18,965 nucleotides of DNA from SZUA-521 sp041738285. Its GTDB lineage: Bacteria > Pseudomonadota > Gammaproteobacteria > Pseudomonadales > Azotimanducaceae. Each line of letters starts with the position of its first letter. Position 1 is the first letter of the stretch. The notes below the pieces were generated by a model. It did not search any database. It had not been told where the DNA came from and saw only the letters and a program-made list of their open reading frames with translations. The stretch lies in contig JBGSQB010000202.1 in NCBI GenBank assembly GCA_041738285.1, positions 1 through 18,965 of the forward strand. The letters run 5' to 3'. This document shows, one piece after another, positions 1-6,290 of the stretch. A program made the position numbers and the translations under genes.

Positions 1-864
1 CGGCTTCAGGCCATGCGCCTTCGCGTACTCGGGTGACGCCACCAGCACCGCGCTCGCGCCATCGACGACGCCGGATGAGTTGCCCGCGTGGTGCACATGG
101 TTGACGCCATCGATCTTCGGATACACCGCGCGACAGATCTCATCGAACGTGCGTTTATCGTTGGGCGGCGCGACCGCGCCCATCTTTTCGAAGGCAGGCT
201 TCAGCCCTGCCAGACTCTCCATCGTGGTGCCCGGACGGGGATACTCGTCGTGATCGAGCGCAAGCGTGCCGTCATCGTTGTAGATGGGTACGACGCTGCG
301 CTTGAACCGCCCGTCCTTGATTGCCGCTGCCGCGCGCGCCTGGCTCTTCACGCCCACTGCATCCACATCGGCGCGGGTGAACCCTTCGAGGGTCGCGATC
401 AGGTCCGCGGAAATGCCCTGGGGCACCAGCGGATACTGGGCGTACAGATGAGTGTTGTTGGCGGTGAAACCGTCAACGTGCAGCGCCGCAGGCCGCGACA
501 TGGATTCAACGCCACCCCCGACGACGAGGTCCTGGTGACCGGCAAGCACGCTCATCGCCGCAAAGCTCACTGCCTGCTGCCCGGAACCACAGAAGCGATG
601 CAGCGTGACGCCCGGCGCGGTGACCGGCCAGCCGGCATCGAGTACCGACATGCGGGCGATGTCCATCGCGTGATCGCCCGAGCCTGATCCAGTACCCATG
701 ATCACGTCTTCGATGTCGGCGGGGTCGAACCCGACGCGATCCTTCAGCGCATTGAGCACCTGCGCCAGCACGCGCTGCGGGTGGATGTGACTCAGGCTGC
801 CGATGCCGGGCTTGCCGCCGCCGCGGGGCGAACGGACGCCGTCGATGATCCAGGCTTCTTTCAT
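1..864 (-). CDS. Thiolase (acetyl-CoA C-acyltransferase), C-terminus cut by the left edge
   Basis: Thiolases cleave 3-ketoacyl-CoA with CoA to acetyl-CoA plus a shortened acyl-CoA, or run the reverse condensation, in the cytoplasm. Translation of the minus strand from the ATG at 864-862 stays open to base 1, giving 288 residues. The N-terminus (MKEAWIIDGVRSPRG) is typical. The nucleophilic cysteine lies in RFCGSGQQAV at about residue 92, followed by the GGGVESMSR segment. Near the edge, HHAGNSSGVVDGASAVLV matches the conserved GN-SG-DGA region. The C-terminal domain with the GHP histidine and second catalytic cysteine lies outside the window. A GGGAG Shine-Dalgarno sits 6 nt before the ATG. 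The gene diverges from the short-chain dehydrogenase across a region with a palindrome. Degradative and biosynthetic thiolases cannot be separated here. Confidence 0.93.
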   Translation of the reverse strand, partial: MKEAWIIDGVRSPRGGGKPGIGSLSHIHPQRVLAQVLNALKDRVGFDPADIEDVIMGTGSGSGDHAMDIARMSVLDAGWPVTAPGVTLHRFCGSGQQAVSFAAMSVLAGHQDLVVGGGVESMSRPAALHVDGFTANNTHLYAQYPLVPQGISADLIATLEGFTRADVDAVGVKSQARAAAAIKDGRFKRSVVPIYNDDGTLALDHDEYPRPGTTMESLAGLKPAFEKMGAVAPPNDKRTFDEICRAVYPKIDGVNHVHHAGNSSGVVDGASAVLVASPEYAKAHGLKP

Positions 865-907
865 GGTGATCTCCCAGGTTTGTGCCAATGCTACCCTGGA
901 ATCCATC

Positions 908-922
908 GGTTTGGTCCAAACC
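908..922. promoter_or_regulatory. Perfect 15-bp palindrome between divergent thiolase and SDR genes (candidate operator)
   Basis: The sequence GGTTTGGTCCAAACC is a perfect inverted repeat of two 7-nt arms around a single T. It lies roughly midway between the divergent starts at 864 and 967. A weaker outer symmetry (CATCG at 904-908, CGATG at 926-930) is centred 2 nt away. Size, symmetry and position fit a dimeric repressor site of the TetR or GntR/FadR kind controlling both genes. No regulator gene is visible nearby and no second copy was found in the window, so the assignment is inference. Confidence 0.5.
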
Positions 923-966
923 AAACGATGCGTCAGACTCTGTGAAAATCACTCGAGAGACTGACC

Positions 967-1743
967 ATGACCGAATTTGCAACACCCAACTTCACCACCG
1001 ACCTTTCCGGGCAGGTGGCCCTCGTCACCGGCACGACGTCGGGGCTCGGGCGCCGCTTTGCGACGGTGCTCGCCAAGTGCGGTGCAAAAGTCGCGCTCAC
1101 CGGACGCCGGGTGGATCGCCTCGAAGAACTCGCCACGGAAATTCGCAGCTTCGGCGGTGAATGCGTGCCGCTTCGACTCGACATGACCGACACCGACAAT
1201 CTGGTGTCGGTGGTGAACGACACGGAAGCTGCGCTCGGCACGATCACGATCCTCGTCAACAATGCCGGCATTCCCGATGCCCAGCGCGCGCACAAGATGT
1301 CGAATGAGCTGATCGATGCGGTGTTCGATACCAACCTGCGCGGCCCGTACGTGCTGTCGTGTGAGGTGGCGCGGCGCTTGATCGCCAAGGAATTGCCCGG
1401 ACGCATGGTCAACATCTCGTCGATGGGGGCGTTCAACTACGGCGGTGGCGGCGCCGCGCTGTACTCCATCACCAAGGCCGGCATCGTGCGCATGACCGAA
1501 GCACTCGCCGTGGAGTGGTCGCGCTACCACATCAACGTCAACTGCATCGCACCGGGCGCGTTCGCCTCCGAAATGATGGACGGCATGCTGCAGCGCATTG
1601 GTGACATCACCAAGAATTTTCCACGCAAACGTCTCGGCGATCCCGCGCAACTCGACAGCACACTGCTCTACTTCGTTTCACCTTCATCGGAATGCGTCAC
1701 CGGCATGGTCGCGAAAGTGGATGACGGTCAGGGTTCTCGATGA
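967..1743 (+). CDS. Short-chain dehydrogenase/reductase (SDR, classical type)
   Basis: A 258-residue classical SDR, of usual length, that should interconvert an alcohol and a ketone or a 3-hydroxyacyl and 3-ketoacyl group with NAD(P)H in the cytoplasm. It shows the nucleotide-binding TGTTSGLG at residues 21-28, NNAG at 98-101, the structural Asn in DTNLRG (about 123), serines 151-152, and the YSITK motif with catalytic Tyr166 and Lys170. Arg47-Arg48 after the second beta strand (ALTGRR) hints at NADP(H), a weak inference. A purine-rich GAGAGA precedes the ATG by a few bases. Divergence from a thiolase suggests a shared acyl-CoA or ring-degradation pathway. The stop is followed within 6 bases by a large inverted-repeat element. 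Confidence 0.93.
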   Translation: MTEFATPNFTTDLSGQVALVTGTTSGLGRRFATVLAKCGAKVALTGRRVDRLEELATEIRSFGGECVPLRLDMTDTDNLVSVVNDTEAALGTITILVNNAGIPDAQRAHKMSNELIDAVFDTNLRGPYVLSCEVARRLIAKELPGRMVNISSMGAFNYGGGGAALYSITKAGIVRMTEALAVEWSRYHINVNCIAPGAFASEMMDGMLQRIGDITKNFPRKRLGDPAQLDSTLLYFVSPSSECVTGMVAKVDDGQGSR

Positions 1744-1748
1744 ATCAC

Positions 1749-1838
1749 GGGAAATTGGGGACAGTTGACCTATTTCGGTTGGTTCGAGGTGCGAGTTGGT
1801 GCCCCGACTCGAAATAGGGCAACTGTCCCCAATTTCCC
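1749..1838. repeat. 90-bp inverted-repeat element (REP/MITE-like hairpin)
   Basis: The left arm 1749-1777 and right arm 1810-1838 are reverse complements at 28 of 29 positions; the only mismatch is 1768 against 1819. The outer 18 nt (GGGAAATTGGGGACAGTT and its complement at 1821-1838) pair perfectly. The spacer is 32 nt. The element sits between the convergent SDR and the minus-strand gene ending at 1849, so as RNA it would form a very stable hairpin and could serve as a bidirectional terminator. Termini with GGGGACAG/CTGTCCCC resemble the short inverted repeats associated with REP-associated tyrosine transposases in proteobacteria, from general knowledge. No transposase or other copy is present in the window. 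It lacks a T-tract of an ordinary intrinsic terminator. Confidence 0.85.
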
Positions 1839-1848
1839 ATGGACGATC

Positions 1849-2325
1849 TCATTTCTCCAACTCTTCGAAGAAGCTGCGCCGGCCACTCGTCAGCCCCAGT
1901 GCCTTCCAAGTTGGCCACAGTCGCCCAACGCGCTCCTTGAACGCGTCGCGGTAGTACTCCTCGTCGAGAAAGCCCTGCTGATACTGGAAGTGCATGTTGT
2001 CCCAGTGGGTTTGCTGAGCGATCTGCCACAGGCGAAAGCGGCCGCGCTCTTCAGCGGTCAGCGTATCGAGCGCTGCAATGTCTTCGGGATATCCGGCGGA
2101 CGTCAGCTTCACGATGATGCCGCCGATGCTGCCTGACGCCGCTTCAACTGCCATCTCCTGCAGCGCGTCGGCACGCAGCTGATACGTCTGCGACAACGCG
2201 AGTCGTTGCGTGACTTCCAAAGACTTCGTGTTCTGCCGCACCTGCACGGCCAGGTACGCAAGCGTTGCAATGACACCGAAGGCGCCCAGGAATTCACCCA
2301 GCGCACCGAGTTCGATAATGCTCAT
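1849..2325 (-). CDS. Uncharacterised single-pass membrane protein
   Basis: I do not recognise a named function. The 158-residue product begins MSIIELGALGEFLGAFGVIA and has one hydrophobic segment at about residues 10-28. This runs into LAVQVRQNTKSLE and then a soluble, mostly helical, charged domain rich in Gln, Trp and Tyr (for example QQTHWDNMHFQYQQGFLDEEYY). The layout, an N-terminal membrane helix followed by an AVQVRQN-type boundary and a roughly 130-residue helical tail, recurs in uncharacterised proteobacterial proteins. An ATG five codons upstream (2340) is in frame. The internal ATG at 2325 is preferred because GAGGAG lies 5 nt before it. The gene converges on the SDR across the inverted-repeat element. 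Confidence 0.72.
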   Translation of the reverse strand: MSIIELGALGEFLGAFGVIATLAYLAVQVRQNTKSLEVTQRLALSQTYQLRADALQEMAVEAASGSIGGIIVKLTSAGYPEDIAALDTLTAEERGRFRLWQIAQQTHWDNMHFQYQQGFLDEEYYRDAFKERVGRLWPTWKALGLTSGRRSFFEELEK

Positions 2326-2511
2326 AGTGGCTCCTCGCATTCAACGATCCCAAGGATCGCTCAGCGCACCGCGAAAAGCAGCATCATCCCGAGTGCTCGC
2401 CGACACGTTTTTTTGCGGCAGGAACGCACAGTTCGCGCAGCGTCGCCTTGTGCGCAGCGCAGCGCTGTGGTGGCATCACAAGTGACGCGCGCAAACATCG
2501 CAAGGAACCCA

Positions 2512-2715
2512 ATGGAGCTGCTCGGTTACACGCTGCTCGGCATCGTGGCGCTGTGCTATGGCATCGCCATCGTGATCGGGCTGGTGGTGGCATGGCCGTG
2601 GGGGATTCTCGGTTTGATGGCTCTGCTCGGATTCGGCGTGCTGCTGGTCAAGGTCATTACGGAACGGCTGCGCAATCGCGAAGACGATCACTACACCAAC
2701 TCGGTAGACCAATGA
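2512..2715 (+). CDS. Small two-helix membrane protein coupled to the YbjQ-family gene
   Basis: The 67-residue product (start MELLGYTLLGIVALCYGIAI) has two hydrophobic stretches, roughly residues 6-27 and 29-48. A charged tail (TERLRNREDDHY) follows and probably faces the cytoplasm. AAGGA stands 5 nt before the ATG, a good ribosome binding site. The stop overlaps the next start in an ATGA at 2712-2715, so the downstream YbjQ-family protein is very likely translationally coupled and may interact with it. No family name is assigned; the evidence is the reading frame, the ribosome binding site, the hydrophobic pattern and the overlap. Confidence 0.75.
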   Translation: MELLGYTLLGIVALCYGIAIVIGLVVAWPWGILGLMALLGFGVLLVKVITERLRNREDDHYTNSVDQ

Positions 2716-3029
2716 AAATCACCACCCAGGACTGCTTCGAAGATGCCGCGATCAGCACCACACTGGGGCTCGTGCGCGGCAATACCATCCGCGCGCGCCA
2801 TCTCGGAAAGGACATTCTGGCCGGCCTGCGCTCGCTGGTGGGCGGCGAGATTACCGAGTACACCAAGATGCTGGCCGAGTCGCGCGAGCAGGCGCTTGAT
2901 CGCATGATTGCCGAAGCCAAACGGCTGGGCGCAGATGGCATCGTTGCCGTGCGCTTCGTTACCGCTCCGGTCATGCAAGGTGCGGCGGAACTGCTCGCCT
3001 ACGGCACGGCCGTGAAGCTGAAGCGGTAA
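2712..3029 (+). CDS. YbjQ/UPF0145 family protein (putative heavy-metal-binding)
   Basis: The 105-residue product matches the YbjQ/UPF0145 family, small cytosolic proteins forming homopentamers and often annotated as putative heavy-metal-binding; the biological role is unsettled. Visible family features are the N-terminal strand and loop TTLGLVRGNTI, the central GLRSLVGGEITEYTKMLAESR, the helix ALDRMIAEAKRLGADGIVAV, and the terminal strand YGTAVKLK. About 105 residues is the usual family length. The frame is open upstream with other possible starts. The ATG at 2712 is chosen because it overlaps the preceding stop and gives the family's normal N-terminus. It lies between the small membrane protein and a MATE pump, probably in one transcript. 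Confidence 0.88.
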   Translation: MKITTQDCFEDAAISTTLGLVRGNTIRARHLGKDILAGLRSLVGGEITEYTKMLAESREQALDRMIAEAKRLGADGIVAVRFVTAPVMQGAAELLAYGTAVKLKR

Positions 3030-3107
3030 AGCGCACCCCAAGCGCAACCGGTGCAAGGGGCAGCGCAGTCGCCTACGCTGTCGCTTTCCAACGCCACCGG
3101 CAGACCG

Positions 3108-4505
3108 ATGAAAGCGGACCAGATTCCGCCTGGCACAAGGCGCAGCCCGCTTGGCGTGGTCAGCGAAACCGGACGTCTGTTTCAGCTGGCGTTGCCGCTC
3201 ATGGGCGCCCAACTCGCCTCGATGGGTATGGGTGTTCTCGATGTGGTGATGGCGGGCCGTTACAGCTCCGTGGACCTCGCCGGTGTCGCCCTCGGTGGCA
3301 GCGTCTTCTGGCCGGTGTTGATGCTGATGATGGGCCTGGTGCAGGCCGTCACGCCGACGGTCGCACAGCTCAATGGCGCGCAACGTCCGGCCGAGATCGG
3401 CGAGGTCATCCGGCAGGGTCTGTGGCTGGCACTCGGCGGCGGTCTCGCCGCAGCACTGATCCTGAACAACATCGAAGCCGTCTACCTCTGGCTCGAGGTA
3501 GACCCGGCCGCCATTGCGATCTCGGTGCCGTACATCCGCATGTGCTCCTACGGAGTGCCTGCTCTGATGTGTTTCTTCTGCCTGCGGTTTCTCGCCGATG
3601 GCCTCGGGTTCACGCGACCCGCGCTACTGATTGCGGTGGCCGCGTTGCTGCTCAAGCTCCCGCTCAACTACGTGCTGATCTACGGCAAATTCGGCTTGCC
3701 GGAACTCGGCGGCGTGGGCTGTGGCGTCGCGCAAGCGATCCTGATGTGGTTGCAGCTCGCACTCATCCTTGTCGTGGTCACGCGCAGACGTTTTCACCAC
3801 ACCGGCTGGATCGGAATTTCGCGCCCCGACTGGCCGCGCATCCGACGACTGCTGGTCATCGGCATACCGATTGGTGCCACGATTTTCGCAGAGATGGGTC
3901 TGTTCGCCTTCACCACGCTACTACTGGGGCGCTTTGGCGCCGAAGTCGTCGCCTCCCACAACATCGCAATGAACATCAATGGTGTGCTGTTCATGCCGGC
4001 GTTGGCCATCGGCATGGCGGCGACGATCCGCATCGGCTTTCGGGTCGGTGCGGGCGAACTCTTGCAGGCGCGAACCACCGCCGCGATCGCCATGGGTACC
4101 ACCGTGGTGGTGGCGCTGCTCGGGTCGCTCTTCGTCTTTTTCCTGCGCACACAGCTGGTCGGCTTGTACACCTTGGAGACGGCGGTGCACCGGCTGTCCA
4201 GCACCTTGCTGCTGTTCGTGGTGTTCTTTCTGCTATTCGATGCGTCGCAGACCGCGGCCGTGGGCGCCCTGCGCGGGTACAAGGACACGCGCGCGCCGAT
4301 GTACATCGCGCTGTTCAGCTACTGGGTGATCGGTCTACCGCTCGGCTGTACGCTGGGATTCGGTTGGGTCGGTGAGCCCATGGGCGTGTACGGGTTCTGG
4401 ATCGGGGTTGCATCGGGGGTCGGCACCGCCGCGCTGCTCCTGAGTGGGCGGCTCTGGCGCCTGAGCGGCAGCGGCACGCGAATTCACGCGCTCTCGCTGG
4501 GATAA
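3108..4505 (+). CDS. MATE-family multidrug efflux transporter (NorM/MdtK type)
   Basis: This is an inner-membrane antiporter that exports cationic drugs in exchange for Na+ or H+. The 465-residue product has about twelve hydrophobic segments in two homologous halves and strong NorM/MdtK signatures. These include ALPLMGAQLASMGMGVLDVVMAG near the N-terminus, TPTVAQLNGAQR after helix 2, the central NYVLIYGKFGLPELGGVGCG, and LRGYKDTRAPM with PMGVYGFWIG near the C-terminus. Length agrees with the family (about 455-475). Neither possible start (GTG at 3051, ATG at 3108) has a clear Shine-Dalgarno. The ATG is preferred because it leaves a normal short N-terminal tail. The gene follows the YbjQ-family gene by about 80 nt and ends 5 nt from the convergent methyltransferase. 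Substrates cannot be predicted. Confidence 0.93.
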   Translation: MKADQIPPGTRRSPLGVVSETGRLFQLALPLMGAQLASMGMGVLDVVMAGRYSSVDLAGVALGGSVFWPVLMLMMGLVQAVTPTVAQLNGAQRPAEIGEVIRQGLWLALGGGLAAALILNNIEAVYLWLEVDPAAIAISVPYIRMCSYGVPALMCFFCLRFLADGLGFTRPALLIAVAALLLKLPLNYVLIYGKFGLPELGGVGCGVAQAILMWLQLALILVVVTRRRFHHTGWIGISRPDWPRIRRLLVIGIPIGATIFAEMGLFAFTTLLLGRFGAEVVASHNIAMNINGVLFMPALAIGMAATIRIGFRVGAGELLQARTTAAIAMGTTVVVALLGSLFVFFLRTQLVGLYTLETAVHRLSSTLLLFVVFFLLFDASQTAAVGALRGYKDTRAPMYIALFSYWVIGLPLGCTLGFGWVGEPMGVYGFWIGVASGVGTAALLLSGRLWRLSGSGTRIHALSLG

Positions 4506-4510
4506 TCGAA

Positions 4511-5257
4511 TCAGCGGTCTGTGGCCAGCACGTATCGGTGCACGAAGCGGTCGGTCTTACCGCGAATCGCCGGATCGAACACGCTCAGGGTGTGGTCATC
4601 GGCTGGGTTGCGCAGCACGTCGAGCATGCCTGTGAAGCGAAAACCGTGCGCCTCGATGTCCGCGCGCGCGAAAGCCTCTTCGACGCGGTGCAGGTCCTGG
4701 GCATCGCGCGTGCGACTGCCATCGGCCGCCGCGTGATCGATGATCGCCAGTACGCCGCCTGGCTTAAGCAGGGTGCGGATCTCCGCGAAGAAAGCATCGG
4801 GGTTCATATTCCAGCCGTCGGTCTTGAAGTACAGATCGTGGTAAGTCATGACCATCAGCACCATGTCGACCGTCGCAGGTTCGATGCCGAGCGCACCGAT
4901 CTCCGCGTCATGGCGCGCGACGTTGGCCGACAGATTGCCGCTGGCGATGCGTTCATCCAGTGTCTTGCCGGCGAAACCGAGATAGGCCGCATTGTTGTGC
5001 ATGATCACGCGACCCGACTCGCCCACTACATGACCGAGTAACTGGCTGTAGTAGCCGCCTCCGGCGAAGAGATCGAGCACCGTCATCCCGGGCGTGACCC
5101 CGAAGAATGCGAGTACGGCTCGCGGATGATCGTTTGCGTCACGCGCGATGTCGGCATCGGTTCGAGTCGGCGTCTCCTCAGCGTTGGCGAAGGGGCCGAT
5201 GACGGTGAGGCCAATCAGGATCAGGCCGATGAGCGGTGCGAGCAGGCTGCGTGACAT
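4511..5257 (-). CDS. Exported class I SAM-dependent methyltransferase-like protein
   Basis: The 248-residue product starts with a signal peptide of about 26 residues: positive MSR, a hydrophobic core of Leu/Ile/Gly, and ANA before EE. A Rossmann-type methyltransferase domain follows. SAM-binding motif I is VLDLFAGGGYYSQLLG at about 60-75. Downstream are the motif IV-like VDMVLMVMTYHDLY and the post-motif LKPGGVLAIIDH. Exported members of this family are known as predicted methyltransferases of uncertain activity (COG4798-like, from memory). The open frame extends upstream to 5389, but the ATG at 5257 is chosen because AAGGAG lies 6 nt before it and the signal peptide begins there. How a periplasmic protein would obtain SAM is unclear, so it may bind another ligand. 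It diverges from the peptidase gene. Confidence 0.87.
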   Translation of the reverse strand: MSRSLLAPLIGLILIGLTVIGPFANAEETPTRTDADIARDANDHPRAVLAFFGVTPGMTVLDLFAGGGYYSQLLGHVVGESGRVIMHNNAAYLGFAGKTLDERIASGNLSANVARHDAEIGALGIEPATVDMVLMVMTYHDLYFKTDGWNMNPDAFFAEIRTLLKPGGVLAIIDHAAADGSRTRDAQDLHRVEEAFARADIEAHGFRFTGMLDVLRNPADDHTLSVFDPAIRGKTDRFVHRYVLATDR

Positions 5258-5391
5258 GGCGGGCTCCTTGGGCGGTGCTTCGATCGCGTCGATGCCAATG
5301 AAATGACGGCGGGCGCGCGGTTGCAAGGCTGCCGGTATTCCGCGAGCCTTGCCAATCGGGTTGGCGGTAGCTTGACCATGAAGCAGCAACG

Positions 5392-6270
5392 ATGAAGTGG
5401 CGCGGACTGCGGCGCAGTCAGAACGTCGATGATCGACGCGGCCAGCGATCAGGCGGCCGCGGCGGACGCATCGGTCTGCCGATCGGCGGCAAGGGCGGCA
5501 TCGGTCTCATCGCCGTGCTGGTGATCGGCTATTTCATCGGCGGCCCGGAACTCGTGCTGAGCCTCCTGGGCGGATCCTCGACATCCGGCCGCGTGAGCAC
5601 ACCCAATGAGGCGAGTGCGCCGCGCCGCGTTCCTGCGGGAGATGAAGCCGGCGCATTCGCAAGTTCCGTACTCGGCAGCACCGAAGACGTGTGGGCGCAG
5701 CTGTTCGCCCGGCAGGGGCAACGCTACTCGGAGCCCACGCTCGTGTTGTTCGATGATGCGGTCGAGTCGGCGTGCGGCTACAACTCGGCGGCGGTCGGAC
5801 CGTTCTACTGTCCGCCGGACCGCAAGCTCTATGTCGATTTGTCATTCTTTGCGACCCTCGCGCGCATGGGTGGCCCCGGTGATTTTGCCCAGGCCTACGT
5901 GATCGGCCATGAGGTCGGCCATCACGTACAGAATCTGCTCGGCACCGCGCGCAGTGTCAGGGACGCGCAGCAACGTACGACTCAGGCCGGCGCCAACCGG
6001 TTGCAGGTCGACATGGAGCTACAGGCGGACTGCTATGCCGGCGTCTGGGCACATCACGCCAACGCCAGCGCTACGATCCTCGAACCCGGCGACATCGACG
6101 AAGGACTGGCGGCCGCCGCCGCCATCGGTGATGACACGTTACAACGCAACGCGGGTCGCCGGGTGGCGCCCGAAGCGTTCACCCATGGTACGTCGGCGCA
6201 GCGCAAGCGCTGGCTCCAGATCGGGCTGTCAACGGGCGACATTGCGGCGTGCGATACGTTTGCCGGCTGA
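5392..6270 (+). CDS. YpfJ-like neutral zinc metallopeptidase, membrane-anchored
   Basis: The 292-residue product matches the putative neutral zinc metallopeptidase family (PF04228, E. coli YpfJ, about 287 residues). The N-terminus is basic and carries the family's MKWRGLRRSQNVDDRRG. One membrane helix lies at about residues 37-50, then a linker and the catalytic domain. The zinc site is HEVGHH (His173, Glu174, His177), with MELQADCYAGVWAHH at about 208-222 likely supplying the third ligand. Cys128, Cys140 and further cysteines could form disulfides if the domain is periplasmic. The start ATG has only a weak purine stretch upstream. It ends 20 nt from the convergent MFS gene. The physiological substrate is unknown. 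Confidence 0.92.
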   Translation: MKWRGLRRSQNVDDRRGQRSGGRGGRIGLPIGGKGGIGLIAVLVIGYFIGGPELVLSLLGGSSTSGRVSTPNEASAPRRVPAGDEAGAFASSVLGSTEDVWAQLFARQGQRYSEPTLVLFDDAVESACGYNSAAVGPFYCPPDRKLYVDLSFFATLARMGGPGDFAQAYVIGHEVGHHVQNLLGTARSVRDAQQRTTQAGANRLQVDMELQADCYAGVWAHHANASATILEPGDIDEGLAAAAAIGDDTLQRNAGRRVAPEAFTHGTSAQRKRWLQIGLSTGDIAACDTFAG

Positions 6271-6290
6271 GCGGCATACGCATCGCAGCA

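Noticed and set aside
949..1650. A 233-codon minus-strand frame opposite the SDR.
   Set aside because: The SDR frame carries all catalytic motifs. The antisense frame has none and would extend into the divergent promoter region.
2448..2711. An 88-codon N-terminal extension of the YbjQ-family protein.
   Set aside because: It lies out of frame over the small membrane protein, is Arg/His-rich and exceeds the family's normal length. The ATGA overlap at 2712 explains the true start.
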